Of a stretch of 64,000 bases of DNA, positions 33,977-42,607 are shown in pieces; position 1 is the first letter of the stretch; each line of letters begins with the position of its first letter. The notes below the pieces were generated by a model. It saw only the letters and a list, made by a program, of their open reading frames with translations. It was not told the origin of the DNA and made no database searches. A program made the position numbers and the translations under genes. The DNA is taken from positions 1 through 64,000 of the forward strand of contig JBJHBH010000007.1 in NCBI GenBank assembly GCA_050485365.1. Reading direction: 5' to 3'. This stretch comes from JARFUG01 sp050485365 (GTDB lineage: Bacteria > Desulfobacterota > Desulfuromonadia > Desulfuromonadales > JACZKF01).

Positions 33977-36900
33977 TCCCCTCATCCAAAAACCCCACCC
34001 ACTCCACCGTCAGCGTCGCCACGCCGTACTCCTCTTCCACCTTCCCTTTGAGCAGATAGGGGCGATGCCGCGTCAGCTTCCGGCAAAAGCGGGCGTAGGC
34101 GGCGGGGAAGAAGGTGGCGTCGAAGATGGCGGTGGTGTCTTCGAAGGAGACGAACTCCATGGGGCGGCCGTCCTTATCCTGCACCGTCTTGGCCGTCACC
34201 CACCAGCCGGCGACGGTGACGTAGCGCCCCGTCCACTGAAGGAGATCGGCGGCGGGGACCGGTTTCAGGCGCGACAGCGCCAGCCGGTGCAGTGAGAGGG
34301 GGTGGCGCGAGACGAGCATCCCCAGCGTCTCGATCTCCTGGCGCAGCACCTCCTCCTCGTCGTAGGGGGGCGGGCTGGGGAGAGTCGCAGGCGCCTCGGG
34401 AAAGAGGAGTCCGCTTTGCTGCGGCTCGTGGTGATGGTGGGCGAGCAGCTCCCACAGCAGAGCCGGGCGGCGCGCCATCCCCTCCAGCGTGTCGAAGCAC
34501 CCCGCTTTCACCAGACGGCGCACGTCGGCCGAGTCGATGAGGACCCGCCGCAGAAAATCACGGAAGCTTCCGAATCGCCCCCCTCCCCTCGCTTCAATAA
34601 GTGCCTCCACCGCGCGTCGGGTCAGCCCCTGCACCTGCATCAGCCCGATGCGCACCTCTCTCCCCTTCCCTCTGTACGGATAGTCGCTCTCGTTGATATC
34701 GGGCGGCAGAATGCGCAGACCCAGCCGCCGCCCCTCGGAGAGATAAGCGAAGGGGGAATAGTATCCCCCCTGATTGGAGATCACCGCCGCCACAAACTCG
34801 GCCGGGTGGTTGGCCTTGAGATACGCCGATTTGCAGCTCACCAGAGCGTACGAGGCCGAGTGCGGCTTGCAGAAGGAGTATCCGCCGAAGGAGAGGATCT
34901 GCTCCCACGCCCGCTCCAGCACCTCCTGCGCCACTCCCTTCTTTGCGCCCCCTGCAAAAAACATCCGCCGGTAGTCGGCGAGTTTTTTCGCCTTGTGCTT
35001 CTTGCTGATGATCTTGCGCAGTTGGTCGCCGTCGAAGGGAGAGAAATCAGCCAGCGCCATCGCCATCTGGGTGATCTGCTCCTGGTAGATGGCGATGCCG
35101 TAGGTTTCGTCGAGCACCTCGCGCAGCAGCGGATGGAGCGGCTCCCAGGCTTTGCCGCGCATGCGCGCCACGAACTCGCGGATGAAGCTGTTGGCGGCGG
35201 GGCGGATGATGGAGGACGCCATCACCAGATGCTCGAAGATGTCGCACGCAAGGGCGACCTGCGTGGGCTCTTCCCCCCACATGCGCCGCAGCAACTGGCG
35301 GGTGGCCGGCGACTCGATGTAGAAGCACCCCATGCTCGCACCGCGCTGCAGGAGCCTGCGGGTCGCCTCGTCGGCCAAGGGGTCCCAACTCGCGTAATCG
35401 ATATGGCGCCCGGTATTCGCTTCCACCGCCGCCATGGCGTCGCGGATGACGGCGAGAGAGCGGTTCCCCAGGATGTCGATCTTCACCAGCCCGGCGGCCT
35501 CGGCTTGGTCTTTTTCCCACTGGATGAGGGGGAGCCCCTTGGCCGAGACCTCCACGGGGACGTAGCGGCGGATCTCGTCGGGGACGACGATGAGCCCCCC
35601 GCAGTGCAGCGAAAGGTGGCGCAATTGCCCCTTCAGGCCCGAGGCGACGGCGATGATCTCGCGCCACTCCTCCCCCAGCGTCTCCCCCTGAAAGAGCGGG
35701 TGGCGCGTCACCGCACCGGCGGCCTGGTCGGCCTTCCAGTAGCCGGAGATGCGCTCGGTGACTTCGCGGATCTCCCCCTCGGGCATCCCGTAGACCTTGG
35801 CAACCTCACGCAGGGCGGCGCGCCCCTTGAACCCCACCTGATTCGAGACCATGGCGGCGCGCCGCGCCCCGTAGCGGGCGAAGGCGAAGTCGAGGACGGC
35901 GTCACGCTCGTCCCACGGAAAGTCGATGTCGATATCGGGCGGATCGATGCGCCCTGGGTTGAGAAAGCGCTCGAAGAAGAGGTTGTAACGTATCGGATCG
36001 ACGTGGGTAATCTCAAGGCAGTACGCGACGAGCGACGCCGCGGCGCTCCCCCGCCCGCAGGTGCGCGGCGAACGGCGGGCGATCTCCTCCACCACCAGAA
36101 AGTAGTGAGCGAACCCCTTGTCGCGGATGATCGAGAGCTCTTTGCCCAGGCGCGCCTCCACCGTCTCGTCGATGGCGCCGTAGCGCTTCAGCGCCCCCTT
36201 GCGGGCGCGCGCCTCCAGTTCGGCGAAGGCCTCGCCATCCGCCATCCCCCGGAAGGCGGGGAAGATCGTCTCGGAGAAGTCCCAGTCGGTGCGGCACATC
36301 TCGGCCGCCCTTACTGTATTCTCCAGAGCCTGGGGGCAGTGAGGGAAGAAGTCGGCCATCCGCTCCGACGCCAGAAGAATGTCTCCCTCCCGGGCGCACA
36401 GATCCGGGCTCAGGCGTGAGAGCTTGGTATTCAGGGCGATGGCGCGCCGCACCCGGTGCAAGGGGAAATCCCCCGCGTTCAAGAAGACCGCCCGGCTCGT
36501 GGCGAGCGGCGGAAGGCGCAACTCCCGCGCCAGCGCCAGGGCCTTGTGCATGCCGTGACCGGGGGAGAGCTCGACGAAGAGCCCTTCGGGGGATTGTCGC
36601 CGAAGGGGAGCAAGGACGTGCGGATCGTCGGAGAGGACGAGGAGCCCCGAGCGGCGCCGGGGAAGCTCGGCGGCGAGATCGAACCCCTCGCGGCAGTGCA
36701 GGTCGGAGAGGAGCCGGCACAGATCGGCGTACCCCTCTTCGTCCCGGGCGAGCAGAACCGCCCGGTGCCGCTTCGTCACCGCCTCGGCGCCAAAGATCGG
36801 CGTGATGCCAGCCTCCTTCGCGGCCTCCAGAAAGCGAGGGATGCCGTAGAGGCCGTTGCGGTCGGTGAGCGCCAGGCGCGACATCCCCATCCCCTTCGCC

Positions 36901-36977
36901 GCCGCGCACAGGGCCTCGGGAGGGTGAATCCCCCAGGATGGAGAGAGGCAGGAGTGGGTGTGCAGGTGAGTGAACAT
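33969..36977 (-). CDS. dnaE2: DnaE2-like error-prone DNA polymerase III alpha subunit
   Basis: 1002-residue C-family polymerase. The N-terminal PHP domain starts MFTHLHTHSCLSPSWGIHPP and has ALTDRNGLYG, the TDRN form typical of DnaE2/ImuC rather than replicative DnaE. The palm catalytic motif is PPDIDIDFPWDERD; later motifs include GRGSAAASLVAYCL, SFCKPHSASYALVSCKSAYL and HHH-type fingers, ending with an OB fold (GRYVTVAGWWVTAKTVQDKD). The length of about 1000 fits translesion DnaE2. It follows hrpB by 28 nt and lacks a clear ribosome site; imuA/imuB partners are not in the window. Confidence 0.88.
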   Translation of the reverse strand: MFTHLHTHSCLSPSWGIHPPEALCAAAKGMGMSRLALTDRNGLYGIPRFLEAAKEAGITPIFGAEAVTKRHRAVLLARDEEGYADLCRLLSDLHCREGFDLAAELPRRRSGLLVLSDDPHVLAPLRRQSPEGLFVELSPGHGMHKALALARELRLPPLATSRAVFLNAGDFPLHRVRRAIALNTKLSRLSPDLCAREGDILLASERMADFFPHCPQALENTVRAAEMCRTDWDFSETIFPAFRGMADGEAFAELEARARKGALKRYGAIDETVEARLGKELSIIRDKGFAHYFLVVEEIARRSPRTCGRGSAAASLVAYCLEITHVDPIRYNLFFERFLNPGRIDPPDIDIDFPWDERDAVLDFAFARYGARRAAMVSNQVGFKGRAALREVAKVYGMPEGEIREVTERISGYWKADQAAGAVTRHPLFQGETLGEEWREIIAVASGLKGQLRHLSLHCGGLIVVPDEIRRYVPVEVSAKGLPLIQWEKDQAEAAGLVKIDILGNRSLAVIRDAMAAVEANTGRHIDYASWDPLADEATRRLLQRGASMGCFYIESPATRQLLRRMWGEEPTQVALACDIFEHLVMASSIIRPAANSFIREFVARMRGKAWEPLHPLLREVLDETYGIAIYQEQITQMAMALADFSPFDGDQLRKIISKKHKAKKLADYRRMFFAGGAKKGVAQEVLERAWEQILSFGGYSFCKPHSASYALVSCKSAYLKANHPAEFVAAVISNQGGYYSPFAYLSEGRRLGLRILPPDINESDYPYRGKGREVRIGLMQVQGLTRRAVEALIEARGGGRFGSFRDFLRRVLIDSADVRRLVKAGCFDTLEGMARRPALLWELLAHHHHEPQQSGLLFPEAPATLPSPPPYDEEEVLRQEIETLGMLVSRHPLSLHRLALSRLKPVPAADLLQWTGRYVTVAGWWVTAKTVQDKDGRPMEFVSFEDTTAIFDATFFPAAYARFCRKLTRHRPYLLKGKVEEEYGVATLTVEWVGFLDEGKF

Positions 36978-37005
36978 GGCGCCGGGCTTTAGATTCGTCG
37001 AAAGG

Positions 37006-39540
37006 TCATTGATGGGTCTTTGCCTTGGTCCTTCGCGTCGGCTCGGCATTCCACGGATCGTCGGGCCAGGGGTGTTTGGGATACCGCCCTTTGAGTTCCC
37101 TGCGTACCTCGGGATAGGCGTTGTCCCAGAAGCTGCGCAGGTCGCGGGTGACCTGGATGGGGCGGCGGGCCGGCGAGAGGAGATGGAGGAGGACAGGAAC
37201 GCGGCCGGCGGCGATACGGGGGGTTTCGGCGAGGCCGAAGAGCTCCTGGAGCTTGACGGCGAGGACCGGTTCGCCGCCGTTTTCGTCACCGTAGTCGACC
37301 GGTATCCGGTGGCCGCTCGGGACGGGGATGTGGGTCGGGGCGAGATCGTCCAGACGGCGGCGCAGGGACCAGCCGAGGCGGGCTTCGAGGGCGGGGAGGA
37401 GATCGAGGCGCCGAAGATCGGCGCGGGTGCGGACCTTGTCGAGGAAGGGGGCGAGCCACGCCTCCAGCGAGGCGGTCAGCCCCTGCGGCGAGAAGTCGGG
37501 CCAGTTCTCTTCCGGCAGGGCGCGGGCGGCGAAGCGGACCCGGGCGGCGAGCCGCCCCCCTTCCCCGCTCCAGTCGAGGGCATCGATGCCGAGTTGCCGG
37601 ACCCCGTCCAGCACGGCCGCCGTCGTCGCGTCGGCGGGGGCATTCCAGGGGCGGCTCCCGAGGGTCAAGGCGCCGAAACGGCGAACCTCGCGGGAGACGA
37701 CCCGCTCCTCCCGCGCGTCCCAGACGACCTCGCGCCTCCAAACCGCCTCGGCGCCGAAGAGCTCCTCGAACCTCTCCCGGCCAAGGGGATATCCCTTGCG
37801 GATCAGCCCCTCACCCCGTTCCTCCCCTTCGATCTCGACGGCCACGATCATCGGCGGATTCGCCCCACCCGGTCGGGAGGCGAACCGTCCCCCCTTCCCT
37901 CCCGACAGGAGATACCGCCCACTCCCCGGCTCCCGCTCCATGCCGATCCGATCAGGAAAGGCCGGAGCGAGAAGCAGGACGAGGGCGTCGTCGTCGAACG
38001 CATGCTCCTGCCCGGATGATTCGCCGAGGCTGCGCGCGAGATGCCGGGCCGCGCGCTCCACGACGGCGCAGGCCCCGGCGTCGACCCAGGAAGGGAGCGG
38101 CTCCCCCCGGCGGAACCGACGGAGGATCCGCACCTGATCGGCGAGATCGTCCGGCGAAACGCTGCCGGAGCGCCGGACGATCTGCCGCTCGGAGAGAAGC
38201 GCCGCGAGATCGCAGGCGAGGCAGGCGGCGCCGCGCCGTCGGCCCTCGACCAGCAGGCGGGCAAGGCGGGGGTGAACGGGGAGCGCGGCCATCTCCTCCC
38301 CCAGGGGGGTGAGGGCGCCGCGCGGGTCCAGGGCGCCGAGAAGGCGAAGCAGATCCCGCGCGGCGACGAGCGCCCCTTCGGGGGGCGGATCGAGCCAGGC
38401 GAGACCGGCCGCGTCGGCGATCCCCCAGCGGGCAAGCTCCAGGGCGAGTCCTGTCAGGTCTCCGGAGCGGATCTCGGGCGTCCCGAAGGGGAGCAGGGCG
38501 CCGTGCTCCCCTTCGCTCCAGAGACGGTAGCAGACGCCGGGGGCGAGGCGCCCGGCGCGACCCGCCCGCTGGTCGGCGGAAGCGCGGGAGATACGGACCG
38601 TTTCGAGGCGCGGAATCCCGGCCGCCGCGTTGAAGCGGGGCTGACGCGCATACCCGCTGTCGATCACCGTGCGCACCCCCTCGATGGTGAGGCTCGTTTC
38701 GGCGATGTTGGTGGAGAGGACGACGCGGCGGCGCTCGGCGGGGCGGATCGCCTTTTGCTGCTCGGCAAAGGGGAGTTCGCCGTAGAGCGGCAGGACCTCG
38801 GCGTCGACGGCCGGTTCGCCCGCGAGCTGCGCGGCGCAGCGCCGAATCTCCCCCGCACCGGGGAGAAAGACGAGGAGATCCCCTTCGGTCTCCCGCAGGG
38901 CGCGCCGCACCGCGCGCGCGGCATCGTCCGCCGCGGAGCCGGTTCCTGCGAGATGCCGGATCTCCACCGGGAAGGAGCGCCCTTCGGCGGTGACCAGGGG
39001 CGCATCCCCCAGAAGGGCCGAGACGGGGGCGGCGTCGAGGGTGGCGGACATGACGAGAATCCGCAGATCTTCGCGCAGGCCGAGCTGGGCGTCGCGGCAC
39101 AGGGCCAGGGCGAGGTCGGACTGAAGATGCCGTTCGTGGAATTCGTCGAAGATGACGAGGCCGACCCCTTCCAAGGTCGGGTCGGACTGAAGGCGCCGCG
39201 TGAGAATCCCCTCCGTCACCACCTCGATGCGCGTCGCGGACGAAACGCGCCGCTCGAAGCGGATGGCGTAGCCGACCGTTCGCCCCACCTCCTCGCCGAA
39301 AGAGGCCGCCATGAACCGCGCCGCATGGGCGGCCGCCAGCCGGCGCGGCTCCAGCATGACGATGCGCTTCCCCGCAAGCCACGGTTCACCGAGCAGGGCC
39401 GGGGGAATCCGCGTCGTCTTCCCCGCCCCCGGCGGCGCCTGGAGGACGGCCGCCTCCCGCTGACCGAGGGCGGTGCGCAGTTGGGGAAGTATCTCGTCAA
39501 CAGGAAGACGATGTGCGGCCGAATTTTGAATGGAAGTCAT
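37006..39540 (-). CDS. hrpB: ATP-dependent helicase HrpB
   Basis: 844-residue DEAH-type helicase of the HrpB family. Motif I QAPPGAGKTTRIP, motif II DEFHERH (DEFH form), motif III SATLDAAPV, motif V STNIAETSLTIEGVRTVIDS and motif VI QRAGRAGRLAPG are all present; the HrpB C-terminal domain follows. HrpB function in cells is poorly defined (RNA or nucleic-acid remodelling). The N terminus MTSIQNSAAHR lies within a TTCAAAA-type repeat, so its first residues may be repeat-encoded. It is third in the unit peptidase, aminotransferase, hrpB, dnaE2. Confidence 0.94.
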   Translation of the reverse strand: MTSIQNSAAHRLPVDEILPQLRTALGQREAAVLQAPPGAGKTTRIPPALLGEPWLAGKRIVMLEPRRLAAAHAARFMAASFGEEVGRTVGYAIRFERRVSSATRIEVVTEGILTRRLQSDPTLEGVGLVIFDEFHERHLQSDLALALCRDAQLGLREDLRILVMSATLDAAPVSALLGDAPLVTAEGRSFPVEIRHLAGTGSAADDAARAVRRALRETEGDLLVFLPGAGEIRRCAAQLAGEPAVDAEVLPLYGELPFAEQQKAIRPAERRRVVLSTNIAETSLTIEGVRTVIDSGYARQPRFNAAAGIPRLETVRISRASADQRAGRAGRLAPGVCYRLWSEGEHGALLPFGTPEIRSGDLTGLALELARWGIADAAGLAWLDPPPEGALVAARDLLRLLGALDPRGALTPLGEEMAALPVHPRLARLLVEGRRRGAACLACDLAALLSERQIVRRSGSVSPDDLADQVRILRRFRRGEPLPSWVDAGACAVVERAARHLARSLGESSGQEHAFDDDALVLLLAPAFPDRIGMEREPGSGRYLLSGGKGGRFASRPGGANPPMIVAVEIEGEERGEGLIRKGYPLGRERFEELFGAEAVWRREVVWDAREERVVSREVRRFGALTLGSRPWNAPADATTAAVLDGVRQLGIDALDWSGEGGRLAARVRFAARALPEENWPDFSPQGLTASLEAWLAPFLDKVRTRADLRRLDLLPALEARLGWSLRRRLDDLAPTHIPVPSGHRIPVDYGDENGGEPVLAVKLQELFGLAETPRIAAGRVPVLLHLLSPARRPIQVTRDLRSFWDNAYPEVRRELKGRYPKHPWPDDPWNAEPTRRTKAKTHQ

Positions 39541-39600
39541 TCAGGAACACCGTGGAATTCGTCACAAAATTCGAAACCCAGAATTCACAATTCAAAATTC
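39521..39600. repeat. TTCAAAA-type repeats at hrpB start and aminotransferase stop
   Basis: GAATTTTGAATGGAAGTCAT (39521-39540) covers the first hrpB codons. GAATTCACAATTCAAAATTC (39581-39600) encodes the last residues (NFEL) and the TGA stop of the aminotransferase. Between them are degenerate units (ACAAAATTCGAAACCC). Confidence 0.65.
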
Positions 39601-40760
39601 CGCAGCCGTTCAACGGCTGCGGGGATCTCCCCTTCGCGGATATTCCCGAAGGCGAAGCGCAGGTATCCTTCGAGGCCTGGGCCGAAGACCTCGCCGGGCA
39701 GACACAGCAGGTTCGCCTTGTCGGCCAGGGCGCGGGCGACCTCGCGCCCGTTGCGCCCCGCGAAGGGGTGCCGCATCCAGGCGAAGAAGGGGCCGCTCGC
39801 CGAGAGCTTGAAGGGAGTGTCGACCTGGGCGAGGGTGCTTCGGAAGAGATCGTGGCGCAGGATCATCGTCTCGCGGTTGACGGCCACCCATCCGTCGAGC
39901 TTCTCGGCGGCGAAGCCGAGGGCGAGTTGGGTGATGCGCGGCTGGCACACGGCCATGGTGTCCTGAACCTTGAGGGCATGGCGGATAAAGGCGGGGGAGG
40001 CGGCGAGGGCCCCCGCCCGGTATCCGGTGAGGGAGAAAGTCTTTCCGAAGGAAGCGATGTGAACAAGATGGTCGCCCCAGTCGGGGTCGGCGAAGAGCTC
40101 GTGGGGGCGCTCCCCCTGCGGGAGGAAGGCGTTGTACGTCTCGTCGAGAATCAAAGCGATCCCCCGCTGCTTCGCCAGGGCGTAGAGCTGTGCGAGAATC
40201 TCGGGGGGCGTGGCGACCCCCGTCGGATTGCTCGGCGTGACCAGAAGGATCGCCTTCGTCGCGGGGGTCACGAGCGAGGCGACGACGTCCGGATCGGGGA
40301 TCCCCCCGGACGCCTCGTCGAAGGGGGCGAAGACGGGGCGCAGACCGAGCATCTGCAGAGCCATCAGATGGTCGAAATAGGCCGGGAGTTGAACCACGAC
40401 CTCGTCCCCCTCGCTGCACAGAACCGTCATGGCGAGCCAGAAGGCCTGGCTCGCCCCGACGCTCAGGCAGAAGGCGCCCGGATCGAGAGGCGTCCCGTAG
40501 AGACGCCCATACCAGCGGCCCAGGGCGGCGCGCACCTCCGGAAGACCCTCGTCTGGGGTGTAGCGGCAGATCTGAGGGTCGCTGACCAGGCGGCTCAGGT
40601 AGTTGGTGAGTAGCATCGCCGGAGGGCAGTCGGGCACCGCCTGGCACAGGTCGATCAGCGGACGCTCGGCGGGAAACTCGCGGCCGGAGATCCACTCTCG
40701 CACCTCCGAGATGGGGGGATAGCACACCTCGCCGATGTAGGGGGAAACGGAGAATTTCAT
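39585..40760 (-). CDS. PLP-dependent aminotransferase, class I/II
   Basis: 391-residue fold-type I aminotransferase. The PLP-binding Lys240 is in SFGKTFSLTGYRAG, Asp206 in LILDETYN, and the substrate/PLP motifs VTPSNPTG (174-181) and the C-terminal Arg in YLRFAFGN are present. The amino donor/acceptor is not predictable; AspAT-like and LL-DAP/MalY-like subgroups share these motifs. It lies 18 nt after the peptidase gene and 44 nt before hrpB, so it is co-transcribed. The last four residues come from a repeat. Confidence 0.9.
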   Translation of the reverse strand: MKFSVSPYIGEVCYPPISEVREWISGREFPAERPLIDLCQAVPDCPPAMLLTNYLSRLVSDPQICRYTPDEGLPEVRAALGRWYGRLYGTPLDPGAFCLSVGASQAFWLAMTVLCSEGDEVVVQLPAYFDHLMALQMLGLRPVFAPFDEASGGIPDPDVVASLVTPATKAILLVTPSNPTGVATPPEILAQLYALAKQRGIALILDETYNAFLPQGERPHELFADPDWGDHLVHIASFGKTFSLTGYRAGALAASPAFIRHALKVQDTMAVCQPRITQLALGFAAEKLDGWVAVNRETMILRHDLFRSTLAQVDTPFKLSASGPFFAWMRHPFAGRNGREVARALADKANLLCLPGEVFGPGLEGYLRFAFGNIREGEIPAAVERLRNFEL

Positions 40761-40778
40761 ATCAAGCAGACCTCGTCT

Positions 40779-41912
40779 TTATGCTGTGCGAAGTATCTCC
40801 ACTAGAAGCTCGGCGACGCTCGCCATGTCGTCGACCCGCACCGACTCGCTGACCGAATGGACCGCCGTCATCCCGGTACCGAAAATGACCGTCTCGACCC
40901 CGAAGGAGTTGAAGATGTTGGCGTCGGAGCCTCCTCCCGCGGCGCGCACCTCCAGAGGCCTGCCGAGGCGCGCGGCGGCCTGCTCGACAAGAGCGACCAC
41001 CGCGGCGTCGCGCGGCACGGCCATCCCCGGGTAATCGGGAGCGACTTCGACGTGCACCTGCGCCTCCACCTGTCGGCCGTCGATCTGCCTGGCGCAGCGG
41101 CGCGCCGCCTCCCGGAAGCATTCGACCATGTGCTCGGTCTGTGCGGCGAGTTTGGCGGCGTCATGGCTGCGGGCCTCCCCCTCCAACGTGACGCGGCGAG
41201 GGACGATGTTGACGGCCTCTCCCCCCTGGATGGTGCCGATATTGGCCGTCGTCTCCTCGTCGATGCGCCCCAGGCGCATGGCCGCGATGGCGCGGGCGGC
41301 GACTTCGATGGCCGAGATCCCCTTCTCCGGAGCGATGCCGGCGTGGGACTCCTGCCCGACGATCTCGATGCGCAACCGGTTGGCGCCGGGGGCCTTGTGA
41401 ATGAGCAGATCGACGCCGGAGGTATCGAGGGCGAGCCCCCGCCGAGCGGTAATGAATGTGGGGTCGAGCGCCTTCGCACCGGTGAGCCCCGTCTCTTCAC
41501 AGACGGTGATGACGACCTCGATGGGCGGATGGGCGATGCCCTGATCGCGCAGGACCTCGATCGCTTCGATGATCTCGGCGATGCCGGCCTTGTCGTCAGC
41601 GCCGAGGATCGTCTCGCCGGCGCTGGTGAAGACCCCGTCGATCAGCACCGGCTTGACGCCGTCTGCCGGTCCCACCGTATCCATGTGTGCCGACAGAAGG
41701 ATCGGCTCCGCCGGCCGGCTCCCCGGCAGGCGAGCGATGAGATTTCCGCTCTCGCTCCCGGTACGCCCGGCAGAATCGTCGATGAACACGTCGGCCCCCA
41801 GACGGCGAAAGCGCTCGATGAGATAACGGGCGATCTCCCCCTCGCGCCCCGATGGGCTGGCGATGGAGGCGAGACGTTCGAACTCTTCGGTGATTCGCTG
41901 GATATTGATCAT
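40779..41912 (-). CDS. M20/M42-type metallopeptidase (peptidase T-like)
   Basis: 377-residue cytoplasmic di-zinc hydrolase. Metal ligands are visible in order: His76 (LLSAHMDTV), bridging Asp106 (LGADDKAG), catalytic/ligand Glu139-140 (VCEETGL), an Asp in ALDTSGVDLL and a C-terminal His (MTAVHSVSE). The insertion GQESHAGIAPEKGISAIE is the M20 dimerisation domain. This matches the PepT/PepT-like tri-/aminopeptidase group. It is the first gene of the minus-strand unit with the aminotransferase, hrpB and dnaE2, suggesting peptide or amino acid use, though the link to the helicase/polymerase is unexplained. Confidence 0.9.
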   Translation of the reverse strand: MINIQRITEEFERLASIASPSGREGEIARYLIERFRRLGADVFIDDSAGRTGSESGNLIARLPGSRPAEPILLSAHMDTVGPADGVKPVLIDGVFTSAGETILGADDKAGIAEIIEAIEVLRDQGIAHPPIEVVITVCEETGLTGAKALDPTFITARRGLALDTSGVDLLIHKAPGANRLRIEIVGQESHAGIAPEKGISAIEVAARAIAAMRLGRIDEETTANIGTIQGGEAVNIVPRRVTLEGEARSHDAAKLAAQTEHMVECFREAARRCARQIDGRQVEAQVHVEVAPDYPGMAVPRDAAVVALVEQAAARLGRPLEVRAAGGGSDANIFNSFGVETVIFGTGMTAVHSVSESVRVDDMASVAELLVEILRTA

Positions 41913-42061
41913 GATAGACCCGTTCAGGCAAGAGGGTTGACGAGATTCTCACATATCTAGCTGATTTGCGAAGCGCATTCAACCGGTTTATGCGCCCCCC
42001 CTTCGCCGGGAGAACCTGCGCCCGTTTTCGTCCTCCAATTCCCCGACCACCGCAACTTCCG

Positions 42062-42090
42062 TTGCAATACGAGGCGAAGGACGCTATGCT
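42062..42090 (+). promoter_or_regulatory. Possible sigma70-type promoter of the small lipoprotein gene
   Basis: TTGCAA, 17-bp spacer, TATGCT (4 of 6 at each box). It lies in the 273-nt divergent spacer after the peptidase gene and would give a leader of about 90 nt. Nothing else is recognised in this spacer. Confidence 0.35.
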
Positions 42091-42185
42091 GTTCGAAAAT
42101 TTTCAACGCTCTTTCAGTCGGTTTCGCGGCAGCGCACCACGTCATTTCACCACAAACGCTCCTCTTGACCCAGTGGGACATCACG

Positions 42186-42530
42186 ATGCGACGGCTCATT
42201 TTTTTTCTCCTCTTTTCTCCCCTTCTCTTCGGCGGATGTGCCGCAGCGGCCCCGAACGAGGCGCAATCCGCCATCCCTTCCGGCACAGGAGATCCGTACA
42301 TGATCGTCACGGGAAAAGTCGTCCACGTCCCGCTGGAGGGGGGTTTCTACGGCATCATCGCCGATGACGGCCGCCAGTTCGACCCCCTGGGGCTGCCGGA
42401 GGAATTCAAGGAAGACGGCTTGGCCGTTCGCGCTACGCTGCGGCCGAGCGAAGGGGTGGTGAGCTTCCGGATGTGGGGGACGATCGTGGAGATCGTCCAT
42501 ATCGAAAAAACCTCCGTCCCGGCGCGATAG
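42186..42530 (+). CDS. Small lipoprotein of unknown function
   Basis: 114-residue precursor with a lipoprotein signal (MRRLIFFLLFSPLLFGGC). The mature part of about 95 residues is an antiparallel beta pattern (VTGKVVHVPLEGGFYGIIAD, LAVRATLRPSEGVVSFRMWG, IVEIVHIE) resembling small OB-like lipoproteins that are conserved in proteobacteria but uncharacterised. Upstream GGGACATCACG is a weak ribosome site; an in-frame ATG seven codons earlier is an alternative. A hairpin follows. Confidence 0.75.
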   Translation: MRRLIFFLLFSPLLFGGCAAAAPNEAQSAIPSGTGDPYMIVTGKVVHVPLEGGFYGIIADDGRQFDPLGLPEEFKEDGLAVRATLRPSEGVVSFRMWGTIVEIVHIEKTSVPAR

Positions 42531-42549
42531 GGTCTGGCTCTTGCATTGG

Positions 42550-42573
42550 AAACTCCCGAAACGGCGGGAGTTT
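42550..42573 (+). terminator. Terminator-like hairpin
   Basis: AAACTCCCG and CGGGAGTTT form a 9-bp perfect stem with a 6-nt loop 19 nt after the lipoprotein stop codon, with the TTT inside the right arm. It probably separates this gene from the TPR gene. Confidence 0.65.
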
Positions 42574-42607
42574 GCTTCCATTTAATTCAATCGGGAAATG
42601 ACGAAGG

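Noticed and set aside
34302..36419. A 705-codon plus-strand open frame antisense to the DnaE2-like gene
   Set aside because: Shadow frame of the polymerase; His/Asp/Leu-rich and without motifs.
39541..39584. Frameshift joining hrpB and the aminotransferase
   Set aside because: Both proteins have complete termini; the material between them is repeat sequence.
38041..39966. A 641-codon plus-strand open frame antisense to hrpB
   Set aside because: Runs across the hrpB start and the repeats into the next gene; no family features.
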